The notes: generated by a model not told the origin, from the sequence alone. DNA of 64,000 bases from Rallus limicola (GCA_022605955.1 JAKCOZ010000085.1:1612001-1676000); one strand, 5' to 3'. Numbered from the stretch's first letter, positions 1 through 25,148 are shown. Numbers and translations: made by a program.

Positions 1-169
1 TCTTGTACTTTTCTGAGTGTTTTCAGACTTGCACTGTTTTACTTGTTTTTAGAGATAGAAGAATGCTCGACTCGAGGGGACTGAGAAGTTGTGTTTTGAG
101 CATCCCCAACCACACGCCATCATGGGCAAGTTCTTCCAGTGCTTGACCACCCATACCATAAAGTACCTT

Positions 170-470
170 TCCTTATGCTGAAGGGGAATTACCTGTACTT
201 TAGTTTGTACTTGTTGCCCCTCCTCTGTTCAATGAATACCACTGGAGAAGAAACTGACTTCATCTTCTTCCATCTCCCATCAAGTGTTTACACATTGGTA
301 AGATCTTCACACGTCTTCTCTGCACAAGGATAAGCAATCCCATGTCTCTTAGCCTCTTGTCATGTGTAAGATGCTCCAATTCCTTAGTCATCTTCGTGGC
401 CCTTCACTGCACTTGCTCCATGATTGCCACATCTCTTCTGTATGGGAGAGCCCAGAGCTGGACACAGCAC
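170..470 (-). mobile_element. CR1 LINE fragment (old), inside tandem unit copy 1
   Basis: The text shows the reverse complement of a CR1 3' region: a degraded form of the TTGCCCCTTGTCCTG block, then CATCTTCGTGGCCCTTC and GAGCCCAGAGCTGGACACAG, which are hallmark CR1 words in birds. Boundaries are approximate because the copy is diverged. Confidence 0.75.
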
Positions 471-842
471 TCAATAAGTATCATTTTACTGGTAGTGAGT
501 GGAGGGGAAGAATCACGTGGTGACAATCTGTTCCTTTCTGGTGTAATGCTCATAACAAGGAGACTAGTTTTAGAACAGCTGGCCTACTCCTGTTTTCAAA
601 TGCCTGGATTTGGTTTTTTTCCTTGATTTCTAAGCATCAGCAGTCTTTCAGCTAGTCCACTGTGTGATTTCTGCCAAGCCTAGTTTAATCCAGGACTGGA
701 AGGGATTTTCAGCACTATTTTTCATACTCTGAGAGAACTGAACACCGCATTGCCAAGCCTTCAGCAGTTAAAATGCAGGCAGTAATAATTTTTGCATCAT
801 ATAAAATCTATTTTGCTTTTTGAAGTAGCAAACAAAGTGTAA

Positions 843-1430
843 AGTTGAGGTAAAAATTAAGAGGGGGGCAGCACTGCCTGAGCTGCATCCCGGGGGGAGG
901 TCGTGCCCGCAGCCCCCAGGGGCTCCACTGGGTGCAACAGCCCCTGGCCGAAAAACTTGCTGCGGACTGTGATAAGCCTTCGTCTGCGCGCTTGTGCGCA
1001 GGAAGGGCTCTCCTTGAGTTTTATGCGCCAGTGCCCTTAAACGTCAGGAGAAGTTGGGAAAACGGTGCGGGTCTTGGAGAGCTACACTGCTTCCCTACTG
1101 CCTCAATTCAAAAGCAGAAAGAGATTCGTTTTAGCTGCTGGCGGTAATCTGTTCAGCCGCCTTTTCGCAGCATCCCGTTCTGAACCAGGGGCTTTTCCTA
1201 GGAAGGGGTGTAAAAGTAGCATGGAAAGGTGATAAAGGTAGTTAACAGTAGTGCTGGGGGCTCTCCTACCGCGATTTGTTGTGGAAGAAGACGCTTAACA
1301 ACCAAGACGACGTCACAATAGTCGCTGTGGGCACCTAGGAGCGGCGGTGTCCGCCTGACACGGAGCCTGCACTTCTCTTCCACCCTGGGAGCGCGCTGGC
1401 CGTGGACATGTTCTGGCCGCTATGTCATCT
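843..1430. promoter_or_regulatory. CpG-rich core of tandem unit copy 1, with a CRE-like site
   Basis: CpG dinucleotides are clustered here against an AT-rich, CpG-poor background. A CRE-like octamer CGACGTCA lies at 1308-1315 (7 of 8 matches to TGACGTCA). Short ORFs on both strands show no recognisable domain. It could be a small CpG island or promoter, perhaps an internal PDE4D promoter since short PDE4D forms start from cAMP-responsive internal promoters. No first exon was identified, so this is speculative. Confidence 0.25.
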
Positions 1431-2369
1431 GCGTTCGCGTTTGTGCTCTTTGAAATAAGAGTTTCCACATGCACTGTTCATAGGTACACTTTCTTCTGTG
1501 GTTTCGGATTGCAGGGAACGTGTAGCAGCGTCTCTGGAGTTAACTTTTAAAGCCGAATCACTAAGTCGGCTGTCTTGCTTCAGAGCTTGGTTTTAGATTT
1601 GTCATCAACTGATACTTTAAGTCTGTGGGGAGCTATATACACAGTGAGGTTAGAATAAGTAAGTGTTAATTAATAGACTGGTTTTGCCTCTGATGTCTGC
1701 AGAAGTAGCCAGTGATCTCGTTTAAGGTATCTTTTGATCATTTCAGTTGCAGTTAGGATTTTGGGTTTTTTTTTAAAGTTGGAAAATCGTGAAACACCCT
1801 GTAATTCTGTGGGGGTAGGAAGTGGGGACTTTGGTATTTGAGCTTTAGGTCTGTTGAGAAAGAAACAACAGTGTTGGTTGAGGCTCAAGGTGTCCTAGTT
1901 TTGAGCAGCCGTCTTGTGGGTACACGGTGGCAAACCTTTGCCTCCCTGGGTTATGACAAGCAGGCATTTGTGATTTGGAAGCATCTTAATTGAGTGGTGG
2001 GGTAGCCCTTTCTGTTTGTTGCGGCTCTTCAGAAACAGAAGTACACGAAACACTGTCCTGTTCTGTGCCAGCAGACAGGAGCCGAGTTGACCCATCATGA
2101 TCTGTACCAAGAACACTGATATTTCGAGGCTCCAGAGTAAGTAGGAAACCCTTAACCTCATAGATTCAGTCTGTACTTCACATTTTTGAAAAAAAACCCA
2201 CCTGATTTCTGCATGTCTTATTTGAGCTGCATAGGAGGAATGATGTTTTTAGAGATAGAAGAATGCTCGACTCGAGGGGACTGAGAAGTTGTGTTTTGAG
2301 CATCCCCAACCACACGCCATCATGGGCAAGTTCTTCCAGTGCTTGACCACCCATACCATAAAGTACCTT

Positions 2370-2670
2370 TCCTTATGCTGAAGGGGAATTACCTGTACTT
2401 TAGTTTGTACTTGTTGCCCCTCCTCTGTTCAATGAATACCACTGGAGAAGAAACTGACTTCATCTTCTTCCATCTCCCATCAAGTGTTTACACATTGGTA
2501 AGATCTTCACACGTCTTCTCTGCACAAGGATAAGCAATCCCATGTCTCTTAGCCTCTTGTCATGTGTAAGATGCTCCAATTCCTTAGTCATCTTCGTGGC
2601 CCTTCACTGCACTTGCTCCATGATTGCCACATCTCTTCAGTATGGGAGAGCCCAGAGCTGGACACAGCAC
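2370..2670 (-). mobile_element. CR1 LINE fragment (old), inside tandem unit copy 2
   Basis: This is the same CR1 fragment as at 170-470, carried along by the tandem duplication and not an independent insertion. Confidence 0.75.
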
Positions 2671-3042
2671 TCAATAAGTATCATTTTACTGGTAGTGAGT
2701 GGAGGGGAAGAATCACGTGGTGACAATCTGTTCCTTTCTGGTGTAATGCTCATAACAAGGAGACTAGTTTTAGAACAGCTGGCCTACTCCTGTTTTCAAA
2801 TGCCTGGATTTGGTTTTTTTCCTTGATTTCTAAGCATCAGCAGTCTTTCAGCTAGTCCACTGTGTGATTTCTGCCAAGCCTAGTTTAATCCAGGACTGGA
2901 AGGGATTTTCAGCACTATTTTTCATACTCTGAGAGAACTGAACACCGCATTGCCAAGCCTTCAGCAGTTAAAATGCAGGCAGTAATAATTTTTGCATCAT
3001 ATAAAATCTATTTTGCTTTTTGAAGTAGCAAACAAAGTGTAA

Positions 3043-3630
3043 AGTTGAGGTAAAAATTAAGAGGGGGGCAGCACTGCCTGAGCTGCATCCCGGGGGGAGG
3101 TCGTGCCCGCAGCCCCCAGGGGCTCCACTGGGTGCAACAGCCCCTGGCCGAAAAACTTGCTGCGGACTGTGATAAGCCTTCGTCTGCGCGCTTGTGCGCA
3201 GGAAGGGCTCTCCTTGAGTTTTATGCGCCAGTGCCCTTAAACGTCAGGAGAAGTTGGGAAAACGGTGCGGGTCTTGGAGAGCTACACTGCTTCCCTACTG
3301 CCTCAATTCAAAAGCAGAAAGAGATTCGTTTTAGCTGCTGGCGGTAATCTGTTCAGCCGCCTTTTCGCAGCATCCCGTTCTGAACCAGGGGCTTTTCCTA
3401 GGAAGGGGTGTAAAAGTAGCATGGAAAGGTGATAAAGGTAGTTAACAGTAGTGCTGGGGGCTCTCCTACTGCGATTTGTTGTGGAAGAAGACGCTTAACA
3501 ACCAAGACGACGTCACAATAGTCGCTGTGGGCACCTAGGAGCGGCGGTGTCCGCCTGACACGGAGCCTGCACTTCTCTTCCACCCTGGGAGCGCGCTGGC
3601 CGTGGACATGTTCTGGCCGGTATGTCATCT
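3043..3630. promoter_or_regulatory. CpG-rich core of tandem unit copy 2
   Basis: This is the duplicate of the copy 1 core, with the CRE-like octamer at 3508-3515. If the core is a promoter, the locus carries it twice in tandem. Confidence 0.25.
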
Positions 3631-4438
3631 GCGTTCGCGTTTGTGCTCTTTGAAATAAGAGTTTCCACATGCACTGTTCATAGGTACACTTTCTTCTGTG
3701 GTTTCGGATTGCAGGGAACGTGTAGCAGCGTCTCTGGAGTTAACTTTTAAAGCCGAATCACTAAGTCGGCTGTCTTGCTTCAGAGCTTGGTTTTAGATTT
3801 GTCATCAACTGATACTTTAAGTCTGTGGGGAGCTATATACACAGTGAGGTTAGAATAAGTAAGTGTTAATTAATAGACTGGTTTTGCCTCTGATGTCTGC
3901 AGAAGTAGCCAGTGATCTCGTTTAAGGTATCTTTTGATCATTTCAGTTGCAGTTAGGATTTTGGGTTTTTTTTTAAAGTTGGAAAATCGTGAAACACCCT
4001 GTAATTCTGTGGGGGTAGGAAGTGGGGACTTTGGTATTTGAGCTTTAGGTCTGTTGAGAAAGAAACAACAGTGTTGGTTGAGGCTCAAGGTGTCCTAGTT
4101 TTGAGCAGCCGTCTTGTGGGTACACGGTGGCAAACCTTTGCCTCCCTGGGTTATGACAAGCAGGCATTTGTGATTTGGAAGCATCTTAATTGAGTGGTGG
4201 GGTAGCCCCTTCTGTTTGTTGGGGCTCTTCAGAAACAGAAGTACACAAAACACTGTCCTGTTCTGTGCCAGCAGACAGGAGCCGAGTTGACCCATCATGA
4301 TCTGTACCAAGAACACTGATATTTCGAGGCTCCAGAGTAAGTAGGAAACCCTTAACCTCATAGATTCAGTCTGTACTTCACATTTTTGAAAAAAACCCAC
4401 CTGATTTCTGCATCTCTTATTTGAGCTGCATAGGAGGA

Positions 4439-4479
4439 ATGATGTTTTTAGAGAATGATGTTTTTAGAGAATGATGTTT
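4439..4479. repeat. 16-bp short tandem repeat at the end of the 2.2 kb array
   Basis: The 16-mer ATGATGTTTTTAGAGA occurs at 4439-4454 and 4455-4470, followed by a partial copy. The embedded decamer TTTTTAGAGA is the same word that begins both 2.2 kb units, so it marks the duplication boundary. Confidence 0.9.
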
Positions 4480-7400
4480 CTACTCAGGGGGACTGAGAAG
4501 AGAGGGGAAGAGGGAAGCTGTAGTGATGGCTTAGTTGGTTGGCTACGGACAGCATAAGTGGTAAAGAAGCTTGCTAGACAACAGGGTTGTGTTTGCCAAA
4601 ATGTCAATTCAGCCTGTGCTTCAAAGAAACTGCTGTAAGGGGCTGTTCTCCTGTCTCAGTTTCATTAGTAGGAGTTTTGGTGTTATCTCCTAAACATGGA
4701 AAGCTTTAGCAGACTTAAAATAGAATTGTGTGTTATGGATTGATACCTCCTGTTCTGGTTTTTGTTGGAGTTTTGTGGTTGTTGGTTTGTTTGGGTTTTT
4801 TATTACAGCACCTATCAATAGAAATTGACCCAAGTTCTACTTAACTTGCCAGTCCCCTGCATAGCTGCAAAACTGAGCACTGGGAAGCTAAGGCATGATG
4901 GAAAGTGATCCTACTCATCCTGTGTTGAAACCCAGTGAGCAGGGCTGTGGCTAGCACCTGCCTCATGATCTGGGGTTCATCTCTGAGCACTTCAGCTGCA
5001 GTTTCCCTGCAGCTGTCCCGGAGGATTGCTGCTTCCTTTCAGTCAAGGGGGAGGCTGCTGTGCTAGGCTAAGTTCTGCCTGTCCTGGCTCTGCTTGCCTG
5101 CTCCTGTTGTGGAAATGGAACCACGCTGGCAATAGCATTGTCTGCTGTAAATCACAAGCAGCGGAGCTGATGTGCAGGGCCTGTTTACAAGGTTATCTAC
5201 ATATAAAATTTAAAGAGCTTACTACTTCCCTCAATTAAGGTGTAACCCACTAACATATGATCAGGTAATGTAACTGAGCTAACTACAGCCTTAATGGAAT
5301 AATTTTAGCCGGAATTACTGGCAGCCTCATGCTGCTAGCTGAGACACGAGCATTTTCATAAACCTGACTTTTGCAATTCAGAGTGAACAGGTATTACAGA
5401 GATGTCTTTTCCTAATGGCCAAAAGCAAAATGCAACTATATTGACATTTTAATTACCATAAATCAGATTTCAAGAGGAGGACCAGCAGGTGGATAGGTAC
5501 AACTTTATCATTCAATACCCTTCTCTTATTCTATACCGATACCTGCCAAAAGATTCAGGAAGGAGCACTGTACCAGTTGGCACTGAAATAGTTATTTAAT
5601 TGCAGGCACTAGTAGCAGTGGTGCCAAATGTTTTTTTGTCGTTTTCTTTCTCAAGAGAGTAGTGTATATTATGTGAAGGTTTCTTATCTGGAGAAACAAT
5701 GATTTTCGTAATACATCAGCCACCCATTGATGCTTCAAAGGGTGTGCTAAATGAAGAGCAATTTTTGCAAAGCAAGGATATGATTCACCTGTACTCGCTG
5801 ACACAAGGAAGCAGTTGTTAGTTTTCAGAGCTGATCTGAACAAAGAAAGGATAAACACACAAGGTAATACTTTGGCTATGCTTTTTAGCAGTGTTTCTAC
5901 AAACCTGATCTTTTGGACACTGGAAAGAGTAATGCAACTCCAGCAGGAGAGGAGGATCAGCAGAAGGCATAATAGCCGTTAGTGTCAGAACAGAAGAAAT
6001 GGCAAGGTAGTGAGTGCTGTTTCATTAATAGAGTTTGGAGAGCAGAAACAACTGAAAGATAGGCTGCCACAGATCCAAGTAGCTGTTGTGGACTTGAGCA
6101 TCTTTGAGCTTCTCTTAATTAAAGATCACCTTTTTTTCTTTTTTGAAAGATTTGATAACTCTTTTTTTCTTTGAGGAAAATGTTTGCTGTGTGCTTTTGC
6201 AGATGATATTAGAGGATAATGTCTAGGCTGTAAGCTTTGCTACTGCTGGGTTTGCAGGTGATTGGAGCTCTTCAGTATGTCAGCAGAATCATTAGTCTTT
6301 GGCTACTGTTGACAAGCTTTATTGCCACAAATGTGGCATTGGTGATTCTGTTCTCTAGGGTATGGTGGGTAAGCCCTAATACACTAGAAGTGATGCATGG
6401 GTAGTGTGAGCGTTACCATACCTTTGGTTTTGGCCACGTTTTCCCCATGGTCCCAAAGGGACCTCCCCTATAACTACACACGAAACAAAGACAGTATTTC
6501 AGCTCTAAACTGAAAATGAGTCCACAAGCAATAAAGTACTAGAGTTACATTTGAAAATGAATGATGAGCAGTTTTGTAAAGGTGTTTTTATTACGCTCTT
6601 ATGTGAATTAAAAGGCGTGCCTCGATTCTCAATAGCAGCCCCTGGGAACCAGGGAGACGGCCAGATACTGCAGACCTTGCAAACTGCAGTATTGATTTTG
6701 CTTTCTAAAAATGTGGCTCCCTGGGATTCTCCCTTCTTAGCCGTAGCTCGCCCGTGTTCAGCTTTTGCTGCTGCAGAAAAACAATTTAAAAAAAAAGACG
6801 ACTTCAGTCAAATCTGGACGCATGACTTGGGTATCTTGAAGCAGCCCTTGTGTGCAGTGTTGCAGGGAGCATGCTCGGATTCCTCAGCATCTCCGTCGTC
6901 TGCTGCATGCTGATCACCTCAGCAGCAGCTGCCGGCTCCCGCCGCTGCTGCAAATGCACGCTGTGCTGCTGCAGGCACCATAATAGGAAGCACCTAGGCC
7001 TGTCATAAACAAACGGGTCTGGGGGGAAAAAAAAGTGCCAGCCTGACGTATGGTGTGGCCATAGCAACAAGCAGAGATGGGGGGTGCCATTTTGGAGTCA
7101 ATGCAGGCTAGTATGGCTCAACAAGGAGCCAGAAAGTATCTTTGCTGGATGTACAAAGCTGTTCTGTATGTGCATGTCAGAGGTTTTCTGAAACACACTA
7201 TTTGCAAGACGACAGCTTATAAAAAAAATCTGAAATTAAGCATGTAAGGGTGCCTTTAAATGAAATTATTTTTCTCTTGCAATGGAAACTTTAGCTGGAA
7301 AATTTATAAGCACGTTTACTCCTGAGAAATATAGCTGTGATGAATTACTTGACAAATGATAGAATATCTCTCTTTGGATGTATAAACTTTAAAGCCCTGA

Positions 7401-8396
7401 GCTTACTGAGATTTCTCAGTAAAATGACTCTGTTTTTCCTGTACTGTGAAGCATGGCCAAAGTTTTATATGTCTGAATACTAGACCCAAGTAAGATTGCA
7501 TTTCATAATTTGGTTATTAGTTGCATTTTCCTCTTTTGTTGGTGTCAGTAAAAACAGCTGTGTACTTTTTCTAGCTGGGGGGATTTTTCTGCAGCATGCT
7601 CTGGCTGTTGCAAGAAGAGGTTTCAGAGGGTTTATTATAGGAGAGCTCTTAAAGCTCATCCCTGTGAAGATGAAGCTGTTGGTCAATACATAGTCAGAGC
7701 GTGGCATTTCTAGCACAGCTTTCAGTACATCCCTGCTTTACAGAATTTGATTTTTTTTTTTAATGGAATGACTAAATTTTAAATGCAGGAAGATAAAGTG
7801 CCACGGCATACTTCTGCAGAAACAAGTCTTGGCATTTGGACTCTAAAACTTAAGTAATGATTTTACTTTGGTGGTCATGAATATACATCTGTAATTTGAT
7901 TGTTGTTTCACGGAGCTGTGAAAGATAGATTGGTTACAGGAATGATAGGGTTCTGTGAAATAAAACTGTGCTGTTGGGATAAAGTAGAACTGCTGGAAGA
8001 AAAAGAATTTGATAATTATGTTGTGGTGAATAATTTTTTGTTTTTCCAGGTAGGTACTATTCCTGTGCTCGTGTGTCGTTTAGCTTTTATAGATGTGGTA
8101 GAAATAAAGAGTATGCTGATGTGAATAGGGGCTTTAGGTGTGATGTTGCGATTATTATCAGAGCTTGAAAAATGTCCTGGTCATAGAAAGCTAGAGCTGC
8201 CTGACTGAGCTAAGTGGAGGATGAGAGGACAGGTGTTGGTCTTACATCTTGTTACGCCCCCTTATTTGAATACCATTTCTAAGTGTGAAGCAGTGCCTGA
8301 ATTGCTCTGGAGGGAGGAGTCACCTGGGATTTGTTTTTCCCTTTTTTTTTTTTTTATTCCTCCTATGGTATCTTGGCTGTTGTGAAATAGCATGCT
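4480..8396. other. Non-coding intron or intergenic sequence, nothing recognised
   Basis: This is AT-rich single-copy-looking sequence with homopolymer runs. I saw no recognisable exon, RNA gene or repeat family. The ORFs present are of the length expected by chance. Confidence 0.6.
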
Positions 8397-8740
8397 TTAC
8401 ACAAGTCTGTCTGCTCCCCAACCTCTCTTCTCACCCCGCGTTCTGCCCGGCGATGGTCTCTTGCCTTTGCTGATGCCCGTAGCTTTGAACGGGGAGTCAC
8501 GCCGACCCGCGCTGCTGGGTCTACTGGGTGACTTGCTCATGGGCTCGTAGGTGGCAGCACTGGAAGCGATAAGATCCATTTTGACTTGTACCTTTTGACT
8601 ACCAGGGGACTTCAGGAGTCTGTTTGCAGACTCAGGTTTGCTTTGTTGTCCTTTTGCTTTGGAAAAATTTTCTAATGAAGACTTAGGACATTCTGTATTT
8701 ATAGCATTATTTTAATATGAGATCATTAATACAGAACTGG
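8397..8740 (-). pseudogene. Coding-like minus-strand segment, unidentified
   Basis: An open frame on the minus strand runs from about 8740 to a stop near 8397, about 110 codons, of which the last 60 begin with ATG at 8579. It is rich in Ser, Pro, Lys and Arg, with words such as SKSPSRPSS and KGKRPSPGR. Its GC content and CpG density are far above the surrounding intron, which is unlike a chance ORF. A GTGAGA donor-like word lies near the end (about 8422-8427). It could be an internal exon of an unrecognised minus-strand gene, or a fragment of a retrocopy. No protein family was recognised. Confidence 0.35.
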
Positions 8741-11700
8741 GCAAAAGGCAAGGTAAAATGTATGTTACAGTCAGGAAAAGTATGTGTTGAGTTCACAGTG
8801 GACTAGGCAATATTGCAAATTTAGCATTGCCTAATGCAATCTGATGAAACAGTCTACAGGTCAGCAGCATGCTCCTTTTTTTCAAAAAGCTAGGAATATG
8901 CTTTTACACGGGTAGCATTAAATTAAAACTATTTAATGGGACAGGCATGTTAATCTTGTGAGATGGGTATGAAAGTTAACTTTTAATTTTTACAGAAGTT
9001 ATCAAATGTTGCATCCTAACTAATTTTTAATGGAGTTTGCTTTAGACAAGCACAAACTCCCTAGTTAACTATACAGATCAATACAGATGAACTAGTTGCA
9101 CCCTTTCAGTTTAGTTTTCTGGTTTGAAGATTGAGCGAAAGTGTATGGCACTGGTGGGCTGGAAGGCGGTCCGTGGGCATTGTTCCCCTTGCCTGGTGCC
9201 TTTGAACAGTTTCTTTGGATTCAACTGAAACTTGATCTAATGCTGGCTGGAGCTAATGAAAGCCTTTAAATTTACTTCTTTGGGCTGTGGATGGAGCCAG
9301 TAGCTGGTTTTCTTTAGCATTGTTAGCTCTTTGATAAAGAGTGAGTTAGGCTGTTAAGTAGGGGCTTCAGAGTACTGGGGGAAGTTTAAATTTTGCAGAC
9401 TGTGGGCTTTTCTAATGTCTGTATCATTCTCATGGCAAAAGCAGGCTTGTGTGTATGTGTGAATCCCCATGTAAGCGGGTAAACTGATGTCTTTTTGCTT
9501 CTGTGGAGGTGTCTCCAGTGTTTCGTGCGCTGCTTAGAGCTTTTCCAGCTGCTATAAACACTGTGTTTAAACGTATAAGTGGGGAAAAAGCAGCCACGTC
9601 TTCTCAGCTTTTTTGACTAAGAAAACTGAGAGCCAAGGATTAAGATGATGCCATATCTGCTTAAAGCATATTGGTATTATTTGATTTTGAGAAGGTTTTC
9701 AAACTAGGGATGGTTTTTATAGAGTCTTAAAAATATCTATTTAATAAGAGGACTGAAATGGGGAAAATGCCATATTTCTTGATAAGGTACATAGTCATAA
9801 TGAAAGGTTAATAATCTTCTACTTGGATAATGTCTGTGCAATTTGTTTCCACATTGCATGTTCACCAGAGTATATACCCCAAATCAATGATGTACTTTTA
9901 TTAGTGGAACCTAATCAATTTCAGCATGTGATGTTATTTTAATGATTTTTAGTCTCTTTGGTTTCTGATTTCCATGAATGTCAGGATTTGTTACAGTTTA
10001 GGATTCAGAAAAGAAAACCAGTGATTGTGAGTTATCATTGTTTAGAGATCTTGCATTTCAAATGGAATGATCTTCAATGCTTTGCTATACTATAGAAGAG
10101 TTCCAAAGGGTTCTCCCATTGAATTTGCTGTTAGCAGGAGGGCCTCGCTGAAACTGGGCAACTTGTTTTACTGTGCACCCAAGTTCAGCAGCAGCACAGA
10201 GTTCTGCAGATTTCTTGCTGAGGGCTGAGCTTTTATGTTCCGGTGACTTATGGGGTGATAGAAGATGGGAAGACAAGGCTTTCCCTCAGACAAGAGTGGA
10301 ATATAGCAATAGAAAAGACTGCTATGCGCCATCTACTTGTGGACCTCTGTGCAATAAATATTTAATTGGAAATTTTTAAAGAACATAAGCTCCATGAGTT
10401 TCACAAGATGATTCCCACTATGCAATAAGAAACCTCGCTGCCTACTCCCCACAATGAAATGTATGATTTGGAGGGGAAAAAGCGTGCCTCCTATTTGTTG
10501 TGTCAGATTGCTGCAGAAATAGTATAGTGTAAACACATGCCAGTTTGTTCTTCTTTCAAAGCTGGAAAATTTTTAAGGAGAGTTCTGAGGGAGTACATAC
10601 CAATGGGGACCAGATCTTTTTCCATAGAGCAAAACATGATCCAGTAGTGTTGCTCTGCAGTAAAGACAGCATTGCAAAGTTGGGCATCATCTAAAAGAGT
10701 TTACCAGGAAACAGTCAGACAGACAAGGACCTATTTAGTTGGCATCCAGTGAACTAGTTAGATTAAATTAAGGAAGAGAGAATATTGGAGTGGTAATGGA
10801 TATACTGATGACAGGCCTGGAAGTTAATGTGATTTTTGTCAACTTGTGGCACTTAATAAGATTCCTATACACTGTATTTAATTTAAACCTTCAGTTTCTG
10901 GATGCCATCTGGAGACAAGTCATTCTACGAGATCTTAAGTTTTTGCCTTAAATAATTCTAAGTTTTGTGGGTACAGAAGAAAAATTATGCAGGCATGACT
11001 CTTGAGTGTTTAAAGAAAGGCTTTTTAAAATACTTCTAAGATATATAGACCAGTTGCTTTAGTGCTTGGCAAGGTTGGCATGTCTTTTTAACATTTGACA
11101 CTGATGGCAAACATCAGACCTTGGTACGGAGGATGATACTGGTTTTGTGCAGAATGTGGAGTGCTGTAGTTTGTAGTATGTATAACTGTATTTGCAGTGT
11201 GGTTCTAATTTTCATTAGAAATGTGTTGAAGACTTGCTAGCACATGGCTGTATCTGAGATCAAAGCTGAGCCTTTGGCTTGTGACTAAAGTAGGATTCAG
11301 TCTTTGTAGCAGGAACTTTCTGAGCTGATGGCATGTCAAGATGGCAGGGAAATGCAGTGTCTAATGGCTAGTGTTATATTAAAGGTAATTTTTGTTTGGC
11401 ACACTGTGATCAATACAGTAATTGATGACTTACAAAGACATTGTGAAGAAAATAACACCCTTCACTCCGTAAGGCCTCTTTGAAGAAAGGGCTTTGATTC
11501 CAGTGGGATGGAAAGGAGGTGGTTAACGTTTAGTGCTTTATCTTGTATAGAATAATAAGTTACCAGTTTTCAACATAAAGGAGTATTTCCAGGGATGTGT
11601 ACTAGGGATACCTATTGCTTGATGTAATGAGTAGCCTTAACTGGATGAACAAGGTGAAAGATGATTCTGAAAATGGCTCAAATCATTCAGCCTTGTTAAG

Positions 11701-12724
11701 AGAAAAGATGGCTGGGAGATCTAACAGCAAAATGAAAGGATGGCACCATGGGAAGCAAAAGTCAGTAGTGACAGATGGATGCTAATTTACATTGGCAGGA
11801 GTTGTTTGACTTGCTAATAGATATTGCTGAGTTCTATTTGCTGATAATTGTAGGGCAGAGCTGTAGTCAATGAAAATGCATGCAAGAGAGCAAGAGCTGC
11901 ATTACCCAATTAACCTGTCAAACACAATGCCACAAGATAACATTTAACCCTGGAGTCTAGAAAGAGTAAGAAAGGCTCCGTGATGAGTACCTAATCAATT
12001 ACACATTTCATGGGTTGTTAATAACTGCTTCTATCCTGAAGAGTACCTAGATTGAATTGCTAACGTAGAGGGAAAAGGAAGGTATGGGTATTTTCTACTC
12101 CTATGTTTCAACAATTTTCTGAGGCTGTGGAATGACGAAGTCTTTGGGCTGATCCAGTGTAATAATTTTAAGTCAAAGACAAGAATACCTACCTCTGCAT
12201 ATGGGTGTGTTGGAAATCAATAAGATATTTTGATTGTTTTGAATAGTGCTGTCAAGTATATTTGAGTAGATTAATGGTGAGAGGTAAGATAAACTTGAAA
12301 TATTACAAAATGAATTGAAAAAAATGCACAAAGAGATAAATTTACAAATAAAAAAAATCCTAGTAGAGAAGGTGTCCTATCTAATTACATTTCTCCCCAA
12401 ATGTATGTATGTAACTATATTTCTCTCCAGTATTTTCCCTCCAAATTCAAATTGAAAAGATGGTAATGTTAATTATGGGTATACATATGTCTTAGAGTTT
12501 TCAGTTACTGGTGTAACTAGTAATTGAATTGCTATGGAGTATTTTGACAGGTTACAAATCCACTAGTAAGTTAGAGCAATGTTATGTGTGGCTTTTTGCA
12601 TTCATACTTAGTCTAGCATATATTATTAATATATTGTCCTTTGCCCAATAATAAATCAAATGCATTTTCTTATCCTAACTAAAATAGATTTTGATTGCTA
12701 ACTTTATATTGTTTTGTTTTCCAG
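8741..12724. other. Intron sequence upstream of the first visible PDE4D exon
   Basis: No repeat or exon was recognised. In vertebrate PDE4D the exon before the one at 12725 encodes the first part of UCR2 (ending in the SEMASNK region). I searched for it by eye from 4444 to 12724 and did not find it, so it presumably lies further upstream or is lost. Confidence 0.6.
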
Positions 12725-25116
<12,392 letters not shown>

Positions 25117-25142
25117 CTTCAAGTCTTCCTGATACATGACTG

Positions 25143-25148
25143 AATAAA
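25143..25148 (+). promoter_or_regulatory. Candidate polyadenylation signal AATAAA
   Basis: A canonical hexamer lies 27 nt downstream of the stop. It would give an unusually short 3' UTR, and whether it is used cannot be told from sequence. Confidence 0.35.

Larger units (their letters stand above)
46..2245. repeat. 2.2 kb tandem duplication unit, copy 1
   Basis: The unit is repeated almost exactly 2200 bases downstream. Both copies begin with TTTTTAGAGATAGAAG and end before another TTTTTAGAGA. Differences are sparse single-base changes, for example near 438/2638, 1270/3470, 1420/3620 and 2008-2047/4208-4247, plus one A-run length difference, so identity is about 99%. The first 45 bases of the window do not resemble the end of the unit, so copy 1 appears to be the leftmost one. 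The unit contains an old CR1 fragment, a CpG-rich core and AT-rich flanks. No gene was recognised in it. High identity means either a recent duplication or an assembly duplicate. Confidence 0.95.
2246..4444. repeat. 2.2 kb tandem duplication unit, copy 2
   Basis: This is the direct head-to-tail repeat of the preceding unit, 2199 bases against 2200. It ends at the short array of TTTTTAGAGA-containing units that begins just before 4445. The same CR1 fragment and CpG-rich core recur at an offset of 2200. A minus-strand ORF over the CpG-rich core is longer here (3398-3670) than in copy 1 (1198-1383) because of single-base differences. That argues against a conserved protein in this core. Confidence 0.95.

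Noticed and set aside
932..1147. 71-codon + ORF in the CpG-rich core, present in both tandem copies
   Set aside because: Its conservation between copies reflects recent duplication. There is no domain, no splice context and no homolog that I recognise.
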